45,045 nt of DNA from contig DAET01000076.1 of the NCBI GenBank assembly GCA_002497765.1, positions 1 through 45,045 of the forward strand. Reading direction: 5' to 3'. Numbering within the stretch: the first letter of the stretch is position 1; each line of letters starts with the position of its first letter. Both the position numbers and the translations under genes were made by a program. The notes below the pieces were generated by a model that saw nothing but the letters and a program-made list of their open reading frames with translations, was not told the DNA's origin and did not search any database. Source of the DNA: Euryarchaeota archaeon UBA486. Lineage in GTDB: Archaea > Thermoplasmatota > Poseidoniia > Poseidoniales > Poseidoniaceae. Shown here piece by piece: positions 42,596-45,045 of this stretch.

Positions 42596-45045
42596 ATGCC
42601 AGCCCCGAAACTTCCCGAAAAAAGATGGTCGATTGACCTTGAGAAATCCATCCAAGAAGCACACTATGCCGATGAAGAGGCGTACAGCGGACGCTACGCC
42701 TTCAACCCGAACAGCGGGAAGGAATTCTTCGTCATTGACACGCCTCCCCCCTACCCGTCTGGCACATGGCACATCGGCGCTGTTGCCCAGTACTCCATGA
42801 TCGACGTCCTCGCCCGCAGTCAACGCCTCTTGGGCAAAGAAGTGTACTTCCCTTGGGGTGTTGATCGAAACGGCATCAACATTGAATTCACCGTGGAGAA
42901 AAACACCAAACGCAAGATGAAGACTTACGACCGTGAAGAATTTCTCAAACTTTGCGAGACCACCATCGAATCGTTCACGCAAGCCATGCGAAGCACGGCC
43001 AAGCGAGTCGGCCTTTCCTGTGATTTTTCGAGGGAATACCTGACAGATGCGCCTGACTATCGAAGCGTAACCCAGTCCATTTTCGTTGACTTGTTCAAGA
43101 AAGGCGACATCGTTGAGGACCTCCGCCCCAACATCTACGACCCTGTGGAGGGTACGACCATCGCCGATGCAGAGGTTGAACGACTCCCACGAAAGACGAA
43201 ATTGGTTGACGTCCGATGGACCTGTGAAGACGGTACAGAACTGGTCATTTCCACAACACGACCCGAGTTGATTTGTGCTTGTGGCGTGGTTGTTGTTCAC
43301 CCTGAAGACGATCGCTACCAACACCTCGTCGGGCAACAGATCAGTCTCCCGCTGGACACGCAAGGGAGGTCCACCACGGTCGAGATACAGCAGCACCCGT
43401 CGGTCAAATCCGATTTCGGCACCGGTGTGCTCATGGTGTGTTCCTTTGGCGACCAAAACGACGTCGCGGTGTTCCGAGAACTCGGCCTCACGCCCTTCCA
43501 AGCGATTGACCTTGACGGCGCCATGACCGAGGTGGCAGGACCGTTGCAGGGCATGCCGGTGCTGGATGCACGAGCCAAAGCCATCGAACTTCTTGAGGCG
43601 TCGGGCCGATTGGTGCAAGCCGTTGAACGAGACCAAGACATTCCGGTGTCAGAGCGAGGAAAAAATCCTGTTGAAATCATCTTGCTCAAAGAGTGGTACG
43701 TTCGTCAAACACACATCCAAGACCGCATGCGGGAGCACATTGAATCCATCACCTTTCACCCGGTTCGAAACCGTCAGTTCCTCTTGGACTGGATGGACAA
43801 CATCAGCATCGACTGGCCCATCAGCCGCCGCCGATGGTACCACACTGAAATTCCCATTTGGTACAGCGAGGACCAGTCGAAGGTCGTCGTTCCACCTGCG
43901 GGAACGTATGTCCAACCCTGGAAAGATCAGCCACCAGCAGGCAGCCGTGTGCTCGACCGTGAATCCAGGGAAGACTTGGGTGCGTTTGAAGATGTGAAAG
44001 GAACCCTCGGGACCATCGTTGGTGAGGAAAAGGTGTTCGACACATGGATGGATTCCTCCAACTCCAACCTCTTCGTCAGCGGTTTCCTCAACCACCCTGA
44101 AGTGTTCAAGAAGGCCTTCCCAACGGCCCTTCGTCCACAGGGCAAGGAAATCGTGCGTACGTGGTTGTATTACACCCTCCTCAAGTCCACACTCGTGCTC
44201 GACCAACCCGGGTTCCAGCATGTCTGGATCGATGGACTCGGCATGGACCCATGGGGCCGAAAAATGAGCAAGTCCCTCGGCAACGGCATTGACGCCGACT
44301 CGGTCCTCGAATGCGGCGCTGGAGGACGAACCGGCTCTTGGCAGGTCAAAGGACCGGACGGCTCCGTCAAACTCCGAGCGAACAAAATCGGCAGCGAATG
44401 CTTCCGGCTATGGAAGGCGTGTGATGCTCAAGTCGGCGATGATTTTCACATCAACCCTGAAGAAATTGAGAAGAAGTATTTCGGCGTGCTGACCAAATTG
44501 TTCAACGTCGCTCGATTTGCCTCCCAGTTTGATGTGCCCGAAGATTTGGATACGGCACCCGAACACCTTGCACCAGAGGACCGGTGGGTTCTGGCTGAAT
44601 TCCAGCAGACGATGAGCCAGGTGGAGGCTGCATGGACGAATCTGGACATTTACACCGCCACGCAAGCGCTCAAAACCTTCGGCACGGGTCTCCTTCCGAG
44701 CCACTATCTTGAGATGGTGAAGTCTCGACTCTACGACGAGGACAAGGCCGCTGCTTGGACACTGCACCGCATGGTTCGTGATTTCTTGGCCGCTTTCAGC
44801 CCAGTCTGTCCTTTCTTTGCCCACCACATCAGCAGCACCGTGTACGGTACTTCGGCGGTGGACGTTGATGCCTTCCCCGATTCACCGCTTCCAGAGGTGG
44901 CCTTTGGTACCGATGAAGGCAGCCGACTCTGCGGGCTGTCAACCAGCCTTCAGGAGTTTAACGGTCAGACGTGGGCGGCAAAAAAAGAGCAAGGCATCTC
45001 CCTGAACCAACCCATTGAGGGTGTTCAGGTCCCGGACGAATTGAG
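42596..45045 (+). CDS. valS: Valyl-tRNA synthetase, archaeal type, 3' end cut by the window
   Basis: The frame stays open to the window edge (816 codons). The class I core begins with D-T-P-P-P-Y-P-S-G-T-W-H-I-G-A at residues 48-62, the HIGH-equivalent reading HIGA. It continues with V-D-R-N-G-I-N-I-E, D-A-E-V-E-R-L, the editing-domain T-T-R-P-E-L-I-C-A-C and F-G-T-G-V-L-M-V-C-S-F-G-D. K-M-S-K-S is at 556-560. The domain set matches archaeal ValRS, which charges tRNA(Val) and edits threonine. After KMSKS, about 25 extra residues (A-G-G-R-T-G-S-W-Q-V-K and on) precede F-R-L-W-K-A, where most relatives read straight into G-A-D-A-L-R-x-W. The start has AGGTGAG upstream. Confidence 0.92.
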   Translation, partial: MPAPKLPEKRWSIDLEKSIQEAHYADEEAYSGRYAFNPNSGKEFFVIDTPPPYPSGTWHIGAVAQYSMIDVLARSQRLLGKEVYFPWGVDRNGINIEFTVEKNTKRKMKTYDREEFLKLCETTIESFTQAMRSTAKRVGLSCDFSREYLTDAPDYRSVTQSIFVDLFKKGDIVEDLRPNIYDPVEGTTIADAEVERLPRKTKLVDVRWTCEDGTELVISTTRPELICACGVVVVHPEDDRYQHLVGQQISLPLDTQGRSTTVEIQQHPSVKSDFGTGVLMVCSFGDQNDVAVFRELGLTPFQAIDLDGAMTEVAGPLQGMPVLDARAKAIELLEASGRLVQAVERDQDIPVSERGKNPVEIILLKEWYVRQTHIQDRMREHIESITFHPVRNRQFLLDWMDNISIDWPISRRRWYHTEIPIWYSEDQSKVVVPPAGTYVQPWKDQPPAGSRVLDRESREDLGAFEDVKGTLGTIVGEEKVFDTWMDSSNSNLFVSGFLNHPEVFKKAFPTALRPQGKEIVRTWLYYTLLKSTLVLDQPGFQHVWIDGLGMDPWGRKMSKSLGNGIDADSVLECGAGGRTGSWQVKGPDGSVKLRANKIGSECFRLWKACDAQVGDDFHINPEEIEKKYFGVLTKLFNVARFASQFDVPEDLDTAPEHLAPEDRWVLAEFQQTMSQVEAAWTNLDIYTATQALKTFGTGLLPSHYLEMVKSRLYDEDKAAAWTLHRMVRDFLAAFSPVCPFFAHHISSTVYGTSAVDVDAFPDSPLPEVAFGTDEGSRLCGLSTSLQEFNGQTWAAKKEQGISLNQPIEGVQVPDEL

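Noticed and set aside
42476..43636. A 386-residue minus-strand frame opposite the start of valyl-tRNA synthetase
   Set aside because: It is antisense to a clear class I synthetase core; the translation shows no family motif and its openness follows from the codon use of valS.

Overview
This 45 kb window reads as a piece of an archaeal chromosome, most likely a marine planktonic euryarchaeon of the Marine Group II / Poseidoniales type. The archaeal markers are a tRNA-splicing endonuclease, an archease, an archaeal-length SRP RNA (minus strand, about 14147-14447), a geranylgeranyl-reductase-family flavoprotein and an archaeal-type valyl-tRNA synthetase. Mixed with these are genes of bacterial flavour: proton-translocating transhydrogenase, class 2 dihydroorotate dehydrogenase, topoisomerase III, futalosine-pathway radical SAM enzyme, CcmE. 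Several very large secreted or membrane-anchored proteins with calcium-binding repeats are also present. That mixture fits MGII, but the taxonomic call is an inference. Genes are packed tightly, with 3-40 bp gaps, ATGA overlaps and convergent overlaps. Many starts are preceded by GGTGA/GGTGG-type ribosome binding sites.

Layout. 1-2 kb: the end of a TPR protein, then an A-type Fe-S carrier and a short YgfZ-like protein. 2-2.9 kb: malate dehydrogenase on the opposite strand. 3.1-6 kb: the three-gene transhydrogenase operon. 6-10.5 kb: an exported module with a choice-of-anchor-V-like protein carrying a CxCH motif, a TatC fused to a cysteine-containing C-terminal domain, and a secreted M6-type metalloprotease whose leader can form two interleaved stems. 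10.4-14.5 kb: an RNA-processing neighbourhood with EndA, a winged-helix regulator carrying three DG-I-DE repeats, a degenerate PfkB kinase, archease and the SRP RNA. 14.5-16 kb: CcmE (CxxxY type) and PyrD on the minus strand. 16.1-24.9 kb: a small unknown protein, a palindrome and possible leader peptide, topoisomerase III, the flavoprotein reductase, a two-TM protein, and a lipoprotein with thrombospondin-type-3 repeats and a PNGase F-like domain.

24.8-42.4 kb is one long minus-strand block. Read in transcription order it holds an RND/MMPL exporter, an EVE-domain protein, an aminotransferase, a 998-residue multi-TM protein with TPR-like repeats, GlyA, and an unknown protein. A second promoter then probably drives a TSP3-repeat surface protein with an embedded barrel-sandwich-like segment, an Ig/PKD-like surface protein, an M24 aminopeptidase and MqnC. 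Valyl-tRNA synthetase starts at 42596 and runs off the right edge.

The picture is of a heterotrophic, protein-degrading cell. Extracellular calcium-stabilised proteins, a predicted deglycosylase and proteases act outside; Tat and SRP machinery handle export; cytochrome maturation and menaquinone-type quinone synthesis support respiration. The strongest leads are the PNGase F-like lipoprotein, the TatC fusion with its CxCH neighbour, the unannotated-looking SRP RNA touching the archease stop codon, and the regulatory structures before topoisomerase III and the M6 protease. No CRISPR array, tRNA, rRNA, insertion sequence or phage gene was seen.
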